This document shows, one piece after another, positions 1 through 6,317 of a stretch of DNA of 6,454 nucleotides. The stretch is from NCBI GenBank assembly GCA_021848865.1, contig JAJZTO010000163.1, positions 1 to 6,454 of the forward strand. Direction: 5' to 3'. A program made the position numbers and the translations under genes. Every line of letters begins with the position of its first letter. Positions within the stretch are counted from its first letter, which is position 1. Origin of the DNA: Myxococcales bacterium (GTDB lineage Bacteria > Myxococcota > Myxococcia > Myxococcales > Anaeromyxobacteraceae). The notes beneath the pieces were generated by a model, which worked only from the letters and a program-made list of their open reading frames with translations, was not told the origin of the DNA and ran no database searches.

Positions 1-1
1 C

Positions 2-28
2 GGCGCCGCGCTGCTCCTGGCCGCCTGC
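2..28 (+). other. Partial lipoprotein signal peptide with lipobox
   Basis: In the lipoprotein frame these codons read GAALLLAAC. The L-A-A-C end fits the signal peptidase II lipobox, with the cysteine at 26-28 as the lipid attachment site, followed by SSSTPQ. The positively charged n-region and the start codon lie before the window. Confidence 0.82.
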
Positions 29-2779
29 AGCTCCAGCACGCCGCAGCTGGGCGGCGCCATCCGCCGGCCTGCGGCGGTGGCCTTCTTCGACGGGGTGACC
101 ACCAAGCTCCCCGGCCAGGTCCACCGCTACATGGCGGTGGCGGCCTTCGGCGGCGACGAGCTGCGCATCGTCGATCCGGCCGACGACAAGGTGGTGGTCG
201 GCCCGGGGCTGGTCTTCCCGCTCTCGGTGCCGACCGCGCCCGGCCCGGTCTTCCTGGCTGCCGCGGACCTGGAGGACGCCGACGCCGGGGGCGGGCCGCT
301 GCCCGGGCTCCTGGCGGTGGCCGGGCAGCAGGCGCCGGCCGCCGCCTCCTCGCCGCTGCAGCCGGCGCTGCGCATCGAGGTCGTGGCCACCTGGCGGGAG
401 CTGACGACGGTGGCCCCGGCGCTGGCGGTGGACCTGGTGCAGGAGCTCGCGCCCGTGGACCCGGCCATCGGCGACGCCCAGCTGCTCTCCCTGGCCGCCC
501 TGGCGGTGCCCGGGCAGCCCGGCCGGGCCGCCGTCGTCGCCGGCCTCTCCGGCGGCCGCCTGGCGGTGGTCACCTACGAGCGCGACCCCGCCTCGGCGGC
601 TCACGCGCTGCGGCGCGTCCCGGGGCTCCCCGCCCAGCTGGTGCCGGCCCGGACCGTCACCGCCTCGGTCCCCGCGCCCGGGATCCCCTTCGACCCGCTC
701 GATCTGGCGCTGGAGCCGCCGCCGCCGGTGGGGGCGCTCGGGACCACCCGGCGCCTCTTCGCGGCCACCGGCGACACCCTCGGCGACCGCGGCGGCGTCG
801 AGGTCCACGGCGTGGCCGAGATCACCGCCGGCTTCGCGTCCGACGGGTCGCCGGCGGGCTGGACCATCCGCGGGCTCGACGCCCTGGCGCCCACGCGCCT
901 GGTGGCGGCGCAGTACGTCGCCGAGCGCGAGCCCACCTTGCGGGACGCCGACAAGCTGGACACCACCCTCCACCTGGAGGTCTTCGCGGTCCTGGACGAA
1001 GCCGCCTGCGGGCCCCACTTCGCCATCGGGTGCGGGGTGGCGACGCTGGTCCCGGACGACTCCACCCGCAACGGCATCGCCGCCGATCCCGTGGGCGAGC
1101 TGCCGTACCGCGCGCCCATCTACGTCCCCGGCTATCCGCTGGCGATGACCGCCGCGGCGCCGCCGTGGCGGGGGGGCGCCGGCGACCCCTCGGTGGACGC
1201 CAAGAACCCGCCGGTCCCGGCCACCGGGTTCCGGGTGATGACCCTCGCCACGGTGACCGGCAACAGCGACGCCAGCGCGGTGATCGCGGTGGCCACCGCC
1301 AGCGGCGTCGTCACCATGCTGGACCCGAGCCGCTTCTCGGCGGGGAACGACGTCAGCCAGCTGCGCGGCACCACCCGGGCCGGCCTCCTGCCCCGCGCCG
1401 ACGGCGGGAGCACCGCGGTCCTGGGGCCGGCCTCGCCGCTGGAGGGCACGGCCAACACCACCGAGAACCGCCCGGTCCTGGTCCTCTGGAACGACTGGCA
1501 GTTCGCCCACCCCAATCCGGTGAGTGGCCTCCCCACGAGTCGCGCGAAGACGGTGAGTCCGAATCCGCTCGACTTCAGCGTCCCGGTCCCGCTGAGCGGC
1601 CTCGAGGCCAACATCGTCGCGACGCCGGGCTACGCCCAGGACGACAGATGGTCGGTCCTCTGGCAGGGGGCGCTGCCGGGCCTGAACCTGCGACAGGGCG
1701 TGGTGGGGCGCGACCCCGACGGGACGGCCTGGGTGGCGGCCCAGGCGCGTGGGTTCGACGCGGGCGGGAGCCCGGGCTGGATCTCGACGATGGACGTCAC
1801 CGATCCCGAGCTGGGCGTTCACTCGCGGGACGGGGGCCCCACCACCACCGGCGACACGGTGGTCATCGACGTCATCGACCCGGCCGTCTGCCCGCCGCAC
1901 CACGACGCCGCCACCGGCGCGACGGTGCTGGGCCAGCTCCGGGCCACGGTGCTCGACTTCCTCCCGCCGTCGCCCGCGCACCCCGGCGGGGCGCTGAAGA
2001 TCGACCGCGTCGCCGATCCGGCACCGGGCGCCGAGTGCCCCGGCGACATCGTGCCGGTCCCGGCGGCGGGAGCGGTGGCCACCACCGACGCCTACCTCAC
2101 GGTGCGCGGCTCCGGCGCGGTGGTGACCGGCGGCGGCTTCGGCTACGCCGGACGGGCGCGCATCAGCGGGACCATCGTGGACGTTTCCGCCTCGCCGATC
2201 GACAACCCGCCCGACACCGCGACCATCGTCGCCGACACCTTCGCCCTCCGCTGGGAGCCGGAGGCTCCGCTCCAGGCGATCGTCGCGGACCCGGCGCAGC
2301 CGGCGGCGGCGCGGCGCGACGCGGCCGAGCGGCTGGCCATCGCCCGCAAGGCGCGGCGGAACAACTACCCGTCCAGCAACCGCTGCGGCACCGGCATCGT
2401 GGTCTCGGACCCGGCCTGCGCCGTCTGGCCGACCGGCTGGAACCCCATCCTCCCGGCGGCCGACGAGCGCGTGGTCCTGAAGTTCCGGCTGGCGATCTTC
2501 TGCCGGCCCAACGCGCTGGCCGTCCCCTGCACCGACGCCTCGGGCCTGGTCCTGCCGATGAAGGAGGACACCGGGTTCCTCTTCACGACCCAGCGGGGCG
2601 TGAAGGAGTCGACCCGCCGGGCGCCGGGCGGCGGGAGCTTCCCGCGCGCGATCTCCTGGATCGACAAGAGCGTCTACGGCCCCGACTTCTCGACGCAGAT
2701 CGTGACCTGCTTCACCGACGACCAGGTGGCCACCTTCCCGACGTCGAGCCTGACCGGGAACAACGCCGTGACCCGCTGA
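2..2779 (+). CDS. Large secreted lipoprotein of unknown function (5' end outside window)
   Basis: The reading frame is open from the first bases of the window to a TGA at 2777-2779, giving 925 residues. The true start lies upstream. The first residues (GAALLLAAC) are the end of a signal peptide with a lipobox, so the protein should be exported by Sec, lipidated on the cysteine coded at 26-28, and held in the outer or inner membrane facing the periplasm or outside. An in-frame GTG at 77 lies beyond the lipidated cysteine and is not the start. After the cysteine come a Ser-rich stretch and then short repeated hydrophobic beta-type strands (for example GDELRIVDPADDKVVVG), which suggest a beta-propeller-like N-terminal part. 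Nine further cysteines lie at about residues 336, 344, 630, 679, 795, 806, 834, 843 and 903 (counted from position 2); their close spacing suggests disulphides in the periplasm. A tryptophan motif (RWSVLWQGALPG) sits near 1650-1680. No catalytic motif was recognised. It resembles large myxobacterial surface lipoproteins in style, but that is an impression, not a match. Confidence 0.85.
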   Translation, partial: GAALLLAACSSSTPQLGGAIRRPAAVAFFDGVTTKLPGQVHRYMAVAAFGGDELRIVDPADDKVVVGPGLVFPLSVPTAPGPVFLAAADLEDADAGGGPLPGLLAVAGQQAPAAASSPLQPALRIEVVATWRELTTVAPALAVDLVQELAPVDPAIGDAQLLSLAALAVPGQPGRAAVVAGLSGGRLAVVTYERDPASAAHALRRVPGLPAQLVPARTVTASVPAPGIPFDPLDLALEPPPPVGALGTTRRLFAATGDTLGDRGGVEVHGVAEITAGFASDGSPAGWTIRGLDALAPTRLVAAQYVAEREPTLRDADKLDTTLHLEVFAVLDEAACGPHFAIGCGVATLVPDDSTRNGIAADPVGELPYRAPIYVPGYPLAMTAAAPPWRGGAGDPSVDAKNPPVPATGFRVMTLATVTGNSDASAVIAVATASGVVTMLDPSRFSAGNDVSQLRGTTRAGLLPRADGGSTAVLGPASPLEGTANTTENRPVLVLWNDWQFAHPNPVSGLPTSRAKTVSPNPLDFSVPVPLSGLEANIVATPGYAQDDRWSVLWQGALPGLNLRQGVVGRDPDGTAWVAAQARGFDAGGSPGWISTMDVTDPELGVHSRDGGPTTTGDTVVIDVIDPAVCPPHHDAATGATVLGQLRATVLDFLPPSPAHPGGALKIDRVADPAPGAECPGDIVPVPAAGAVATTDAYLTVRGSGAVVTGGGFGYAGRARISGTIVDVSASPIDNPPDTATIVADTFALRWEPEAPLQAIVADPAQPAAARRDAAERLAIARKARRNNYPSSNRCGTGIVVSDPACAVWPTGWNPILPAADERVVLKFRLAIFCRPNALAVPCTDASGLVLPMKEDTGFLFTTQRGVKESTRRAPGGGSFPRAISWIDKSVYGPDFSTQIVTCFTDDQVATFPTSSLTGNNAVTR

Positions 2780-2785
2780 CGGCGG

Positions 2786-2816
2786 GCCGGGGGTGCGCGG
2801 CCGCCCCGCCCCCGGC
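2786..2816 (+). terminator. Possible terminator hairpin after the lipoprotein gene
   Basis: GCCGGGGG at 2786-2793 pairs perfectly with CCCCCGGC at 2809-2816 across a 15-base loop that itself contains the palindrome GCGGCCGC. It begins seven bases after the lipoprotein stop codon. There is no T-run behind it, so classic intrinsic termination is not certain; such hairpins are also expected by chance in very GC-rich gaps. Confidence 0.4.
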
Positions 2817-2829
2817 GAGGGGGCAGCGC

Positions 2830-2859
2830 CTGCCGGCGTCCGGCCCCGGGGTGTATCCT
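2830..2859 (+). promoter_or_regulatory. Candidate polA promoter, possibly giving a leaderless mRNA
   Basis: TATCCT at 2854-2859 matches the -10 consensus TATAAT at four of six bases and is the only AT-rich hexamer in this gap. CTGCCG at 2830-2835 is a weak -35 (three of six) with an 18-base spacer. The expected transcription start, six to seven bases past the -10, falls at about 2866, exactly the GTG chosen as the polA start. A short inverted repeat, GCCGG-cgt-CCGGC (2832-2844), overlaps the spacer. The -10 is suggestive and the -35 is poor. Confidence 0.35.
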
Positions 2860-2865
2860 CCGCCG

Positions 2866-5562
2866 GTGCCCACCCTCACCCTGATCGACGGCTCCGGCTT
2901 CATCTTCCGCGCCTACCACGCGCTGCCGCCGCTCTCGAACACCCGGGGGGTCCCCACCCACGCCGTCTACGGCTTCACCACCATGCTGCTGAAGGCGCCG
3001 CGCGAGCACGAGCCGACCCACGTGGCGGTGGTGCTCGACGCCAGCCGGCGGAGCTTCCGCACCGACCTGGATCCGGCCTACAAGGCCCAGCGGCCCGAGG
3101 CGCCGGCCGACCTGGTGCCGCAGTTCCCGCTGGTGCGCGACGTCATCCGGGCGCTGGACGTCCCGGTGCTGGAGGAGCCCGGGGTCGAGGCCGACGACGT
3201 CATCGCCACCTTGGCGCGGCGCGCCCGCGCGCTGGGGTGGGAGGTGGTGATCGTCACCGGGGACAAGGACTTCACCCAGCTGGTGGACGAGGGGGTGCGG
3301 CTCTACGACCCGATGGCCGAGGCCAGCGGGCGCGGCGGCTGGACCGGCCCGGAGGAGGTGCGCAAGAAGATGGGCGTGCCGCCGGAGAAGGTGGTGGAGT
3401 ACCAGTCCCTGCTCGGCGACAAGGTGGACAACGTCCCCGGCGTCCCCGGCGTCGGCGAGGTCACGGCGGCGGCCCTGGTGAATCGCTTCGGCACCGTCGA
3501 GGAGATGCTGGCGCGCGCCGGGGAGATCCCGGCCGCGGTGGCCCGGGGCGGCGAGAAGCTCCGCGACAAGCTGCTGGCGTCGGCCGAGCGGCTGCGGTTG
3601 AACCGGAAGCTGGTGGAGCTGCGCACCGACCTGGCGCTGCCGCTGGCCCCCGCGGACCTGGCCCGGCGGCCCGGGGATCCGGACGCGGCGCGGCGGCTCT
3701 TCACCGAGCTGGAGTTCACCCGCCTGCTGAAGGACCTGCCCCCGCCGCCGCCCACCGCCCGGAGCGAGCGGGTGGAGCTGGTGGCGGACGCCGGGACCCT
3801 CCGGGCGGCGGTGGCCGCGGCGCGGGCCGCGGGCCAGGCCGGCCTGGAGCTGCTGCACGAGGGGGCCTCCCCGCGCACCGGCGCGCTGGTGGGGGTGGCC
3901 CTGGGGGCCGGCGGGCGGGCCTGGTACGTGCCGGTGGGCCACCGCTACCTGGGCGCGCCCTCGCAGCTCTCCGGTCCGGAGGTGGCGGCGGGGCTGCGGC
4001 CGCTGATCGAGGACCCGCGGGTCCCCAAGCACGGCCACGACCTGAAGGCGGCCGACCACCTGCTGGCGCGGCTCGGGCTCACCGCGGCCGGAGAGGGGTT
4101 CGACACCGAGCTCGCCAGCCGGCTGCTGCAGCCGGCGCGGCGGGAGCACGGGCTGGCGGACGTGGCGCGCGAGCGGCTGCGCTGCGAGCTGCCCTCGCTG
4201 CCCGCCGTGCCGGCCGGGCGCGGGCGCCCGCCGCCGCCCGCGGCGGAGCTGCCGGTGGAGCAGGTGGCGGAGGTGGCCGGCGCCCGGGCCGCGGTGCTCT
4301 GCGACCTGGCGGCCGCGCTCCGGGGGGCGCTGGCCGACGAGGGGCTGGCCCGGCTCCACGACGAGGTGGAGCGGCCGCTGGTGCCGGTGCTGGCCGACAT
4401 GGAGCGGGCCGGGATCGCCGTGGACCGCGGGGCGCTGGAGGGGCTCTCGGCCGAGTTCGGCAAGGCGCTCCGCGACCTGGAGGTGCGGCTCCACTCGGCC
4501 GCCGGCCACGCCTTCAACGTGGCCTCGACCCGGGAGCTGGGCCAGGTGCTCTTCGAGGAGCTGAAGCTCCCGGTGGTGAAGCGGCTCAAGACCGGCCCCT
4601 CCACCGACGTCGAGGTGCTGGAGAAGCTGGCGGAGCAGCACCAGCTGCCGCGGCTGGTGCTGGAACACCGCTCCTTGGCCAAGCTGAAGGGGACCTACGC
4701 CGACGCGCTGCCGCAGCTCATCGAGGGCGACGGCCGGATCCACACCACCTTCCAGCAGCTGGGGGCGGCCACCGGGCGCCTCTCCTCCGTCGACCCCAAC
4801 CTCCAGAACATCCCGGTGCGCACCGAGATCTCGCGGCGCCTCCGGGCCGCCTTCGTGGCGCCGCCGGGGCGGCTGCTGGTGTCGGCCGACTACTCCCAGG
4901 TGGAGCTGCGCATCCTGGCCCACTTCGCGGAGGACGAGGCGCTGCTGGCCGCCTTCCGCCGGCGGGAGGACGTCCACGCCGCCACCGCCGCCGAGACCTT
5001 CGGCGTGGCGCGGGAGGCGGTCACCGCCGACCAGCGCCGCATCGCCAAGGTCCTGAACTTCGGCATCGCCTACGGGCTCTCGGCCTTCGGCCTGGCGCAG
5101 CGGCTCGACCTGCCGCCGGCCGAGGCCCAGGCCATCATCGACCGGTACTTCGCCCGCTACGCGGGGGTGAAGCGCTGGCTCGACGCCACCGTGGCCGAGG
5201 CCCGCAGGAGCGGCGAGGTCCGGACGCTGTGGGGCCGGCGGCGGGCGCTCCCGGACATCGGCTCGCGCAACCCCGGCCTGCGCCAGGCGGCGGAGCGGAT
5301 GGCGGTGAACACGCCCATCCAGGGCACGGCGGCCGACCTCGCCAAGCTGGCGATGATCCGCTCGGCGGCGGCGCTGCGGGCCGAGGGGCTCGAGGCGCGG
5401 CTCCTCCTCCAGGTCCACGACGAGCTGGTGGTCGAGGCCGCGGAGGGGCAGGAGGAGGCGGTGGCGGCGCTGCTCCGGCGGGAGATGGCCGCCGCGGGGG
5501 CGCTGCGCGTGCCGCTGGACGTCGAGGCCGGGTGGGGCCGGAGCTGGGCCGACGCGCATTGA
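2866..5562 (+). CDS. polA: DNA polymerase I with 5'-nuclease; proofreading site degenerate
   Basis: This 898-residue cytoplasmic enzyme fills repair gaps and removes RNA primers from Okazaki fragments. Residues 1-290 are the 5'-nuclease: acidic metal ligands D8, D58, E108/D110/D111 (EADDVIA), D133/D135 (TGDKD) and D185/D188 (GDKVDNVPGVPGVG). Residues about 300-485 align with the 3'-5' exonuclease domain but lack its catalytic acids. Residues about 490-898 are the polymerase: TGRLSS with R638; motif A ADYSQVELR with D675 and E680; motif B RRIAKVLNFGIAYG with K728, F732 and Y736; motif C QVHDELV with H851, D852 and E853. Each polymerase residue lies exactly 30 before its E. coli counterpart. 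The E. coli enzyme has 928 residues. The start is GTG at 2866, giving MPTLTLIDGSGF, which fits the family; an in-frame GTG at 2851 is the alternative. Neither has a good Shine-Dalgarno. The frame stays open far upstream, but that stretch overlaps the lipoprotein gene and is not coding for PolA. The next gene is convergent. Confidence 0.97.
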   Translation: MPTLTLIDGSGFIFRAYHALPPLSNTRGVPTHAVYGFTTMLLKAPREHEPTHVAVVLDASRRSFRTDLDPAYKAQRPEAPADLVPQFPLVRDVIRALDVPVLEEPGVEADDVIATLARRARALGWEVVIVTGDKDFTQLVDEGVRLYDPMAEASGRGGWTGPEEVRKKMGVPPEKVVEYQSLLGDKVDNVPGVPGVGEVTAAALVNRFGTVEEMLARAGEIPAAVARGGEKLRDKLLASAERLRLNRKLVELRTDLALPLAPADLARRPGDPDAARRLFTELEFTRLLKDLPPPPPTARSERVELVADAGTLRAAVAAARAAGQAGLELLHEGASPRTGALVGVALGAGGRAWYVPVGHRYLGAPSQLSGPEVAAGLRPLIEDPRVPKHGHDLKAADHLLARLGLTAAGEGFDTELASRLLQPARREHGLADVARERLRCELPSLPAVPAGRGRPPPPAAELPVEQVAEVAGARAAVLCDLAAALRGALADEGLARLHDEVERPLVPVLADMERAGIAVDRGALEGLSAEFGKALRDLEVRLHSAAGHAFNVASTRELGQVLFEELKLPVVKRLKTGPSTDVEVLEKLAEQHQLPRLVLEHRSLAKLKGTYADALPQLIEGDGRIHTTFQQLGAATGRLSSVDPNLQNIPVRTEISRRLRAAFVAPPGRLLVSADYSQVELRILAHFAEDEALLAAFRRREDVHAATAAETFGVAREAVTADQRRIAKVLNFGIAYGLSAFGLAQRLDLPPAEAQAIIDRYFARYAGVKRWLDATVAEARRSGEVRTLWGRRRALPDIGSRNPGLRQAAERMAVNTPIQGTAADLAKLAMIRSAAALRAEGLEARLLLQVHDELVVEAAEGQEEAVAALLRREMAAAGALRVPLDVEAGWGRSWADAH

Positions 5563-5564
5563 AA

Positions 5565-5581
5565 CGGGGACTGCGTCCCCG
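5565..5581 (+). terminator. Hairpin directly after the polA stop
   Basis: CGGGGAC at 5565-5571 pairs perfectly with GTCCCCG at 5575-5581 around a three-base TGC loop. It starts two bases after the polA stop codon. It lacks a following T-run, so it may end transcription weakly or protect the 3' end of the mRNA from exonucleases. Confidence 0.5.
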
Positions 5582-5588
5582 CCCCGCC

Positions 5589-5701
5589 GGCGGAGCCGTC
5601 GGGGCCCCACCCCTGCTGCGCCGGAGCCTTCGGCGCTCGCGCCGCGTCCGGCGGGGAGGGCTCCGCCCTCCCCAGCTTCGCTGGGGCCCCACCCGGGGGC
5701 C
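5589..5701. repeat. Structured intergenic element with nested and competing inverted repeats
   Basis: The non-coding gap between convergent polA and divIVA is almost wholly palindromic. GGCGGAGCC (5589-5597) can pair with GGCTCCGCC (5659-5667); inside this, CGCCGGA (5619-5625) can pair with TCCGGCG (5647-5653), and GGCG/CGCC forms a further inner hairpin near 5632-5643. A 12-base direct repeat, GGGGCCCCACCC, occurs at 5601-5612 and 5683-5694, so copies lie 82 bases apart. Local hairpins on the right side compete with the long-range pairing. This looks like a REP-type element or a compound two-way terminator; whether it recurs in the genome cannot be seen here. Confidence 0.5.
5653..5686. terminator. 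Two overlapping hairpins, likely bidirectional terminator
   Basis: GGGGAGGGC (5653-5661) pairs perfectly with GCCCTCCCC (5665-5673) around a TCC loop. CCCCAGC (5670-5676) pairs perfectly with GCTGGGG (5680-5686) around a TTC loop. They share 5670-5673, so only one can form fully at a time. Their position between two converging stop codons supports a transcription barrier acting in both directions. There is no T-run on either strand. Confidence 0.55.
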
Positions 5702-5703
5702 GC

Positions 5704-6195
5704 CTACCGCTTCTTGGCGGGCAGGTACTCGATCTGCTCGTCGCCGTCGGGGGCGCGGAAGACCTCGAGCAGCTTCCCGTGGCTCTCCACCACCGCCCGC
5801 ACCTGGGCCTCGAAGGCGGCGCGCTGCCGCTTCAGCTCGGTGATGTCGTCGGCGATGCGGAGGAACTTGGCGTGGGCGGCCTGGACGATCTTCTCGCCCT
5901 GCAGCTCCGCCTCGGAGAGGGTGATCTCCGCCTCCTTGCGGGCCGACTCGCGGATGTCCTCGCAGGCCTTCTGCGCGGTGACCATCGTCTCCTGCAGGGC
6001 GCGCTCGCGCCCGCGGAACTCGGCGATCTCCTCGTCCATGCGCCCCACGTCGGCGCGCAGCGCCTGGGCGTCGCGGACCAGCTCCTCGAACCCGGAGGCC
6101 ACCAGCGCCAGGAAGGCCTCGACCTCCTGCCGGTCGTAGCCGCGCAGGGCGCGCCGGAAGCGCTTCTGCAGGATGTCGAGGGGCGTGATCTTCAT
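5704..6195 (-). CDS. DivIVA-family coiled-coil cell pole/division protein
   Basis: The 163-residue product begins MKITPLDILQKRFRRALRGYDRQ, which aligns without gaps to the DivIVA N-terminal membrane-binding segment (family pattern TPLDI...F...RGYD..EV..FL). Residues 1-30 form this segment; about 31-146 are heptad-rich charged helix, with the family-typical KEAEITLSEAELQGEKI near 87-103; the end is a short basic tail, LPAKKR. DivIVA proteins sense negatively curved membrane at poles and septa, oligomerise through coiled coils and recruit partners for division, polar growth or chromosome anchoring; which role applies here cannot be told. The residue matching B. subtilis Phe17 is Leu17, while Arg18 is kept. 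The start at 6195 is chosen because GGAGG sits five bases upstream and homology begins there; ATGs at 6240 and 6213 would add a non-homologous extension that covers the promoter. The stop is TAG at 5704-5706. The gene converges on polA and diverges from the membrane protein gene at 6318. Confidence 0.92.
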   Translation of the reverse strand: MKITPLDILQKRFRRALRGYDRQEVEAFLALVASGFEELVRDAQALRADVGRMDEEIAEFRGRERALQETMVTAQKACEDIRESARKEAEITLSEAELQGEKIVQAAHAKFLRIADDITELKRQRAAFEAQVRAVVESHGKLLEVFRAPDGDEQIEYLPAKKR

Positions 6196-6200
6196 GGTGG

Positions 6201-6205
6201 CCTCC
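6201..6205 (-). promoter_or_regulatory. Ribosome binding site deciding the divIVA-family start
   Basis: On the minus strand GGAGG lies five bases before the ATG at 6193-6195. This is the only strong Shine-Dalgarno near the candidate starts and argues for the short form of the protein. Confidence 0.8.
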
Positions 6206-6211
6206 GGGCGC

Positions 6212-6239
6212 ATGATACCGCCGGGCCCGGGGGCGTCCA
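6212..6239 (-). promoter_or_regulatory. Sigma70-type promoter of the divIVA-family gene
   Basis: On the minus strand TGGACG (6239-6234) matches the -35 consensus at four of six, followed by a 16-base spacer and TATCAT (6217-6212), matching the -10 at five of six. The predicted start near 6205 gives a leader of about ten bases beginning at the GGAGG ribosome binding site. It is the best promoter in the window. Confidence 0.55.
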
Positions 6240-6248
6240 TTTCCGGGG

Positions 6249-6276
6249 GTGGCGCCGGCCGGGGTTTGCCTATCGT
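6249..6276 (+). promoter_or_regulatory. Weak candidate promoter for the membrane sensor gene
   Basis: TATCGT at 6271-6276 matches the -10 consensus at four of six, with GTGGCG at 6249-6254 (three of six) 16 bases upstream. It would give a leader of about 35 bases before the ATG at 6318. An alternative pair is TTGCCT (6266-6271) with TAGGAA (6289-6294). Neither is strong; some promoter is expected because the upstream neighbour is divergent. Confidence 0.3.
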
Positions 6277-6290
6277 CCCCGGGGGAGCTA

Positions 6291-6314
6291 GGAAGGGGCC
6301 GCACGCGCCCCTCC
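6291..6314 (+). promoter_or_regulatory. Leader hairpin covering an SD-like sequence
   Basis: The purine run GGAAGGGGC (6291-6299) can pair with GCCCCTCC (6307-6314), leaving one bulged A and a seven-base loop. The purine run is the only Shine-Dalgarno-like sequence near the ATG at 6318, but it is 19 bases away, further than usual. The hairpin could hide it, or the pairing could be incidental in GC-rich DNA. Confidence 0.35.
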
Positions 6315-6317
6315 ACC

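Noticed and set aside
2797..2804. Palindrome GCGGCCGC as a possible operator
   Set aside because: It lies in the loop of a longer hairpin, and an eight-base GC palindrome is common by chance in such DNA.
1030..2865. Long upstream in-frame extension of the PolA reading frame
   Set aside because: It overlaps the lipoprotein gene in another frame, reads as low-complexity Arg/Gly/Pro sequence and lies before the universal PolA N-terminus. It is open only because stop codons are rare at this GC content.
3739..3753. Proline run after the 5'-nuclease domain of PolA as a possible frameshift or insertion
   Set aside because: The frame continues cleanly into the exonuclease-like domain, so this is a flexible interdomain linker.
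2674..5610. 978-codon open frame on the minus strand, antisense to polA
   Set aside because: Its product is rich in His, Arg, Gly, Pro and Gln with no domain pattern, the typical mirror image of a high-GC gene. PolA motifs on the plus strand are decisive.
2793..5843. 1016-codon plus-strand open frame overlapping polA in another frame
   Set aside because: The translation is Gly/Ala/Arg/Pro low-complexity sequence, crosses the polA stop and the hairpin region and runs into the antisense of divIVA. It is a shadow.
5714..6291. Plus-strand open frames opposite divIVA
   Set aside because: They are mirror images of the coiled-coil gene, full of Leu/Gly/Asp or Ser/Arg, with no ribosome binding site or domain signal.
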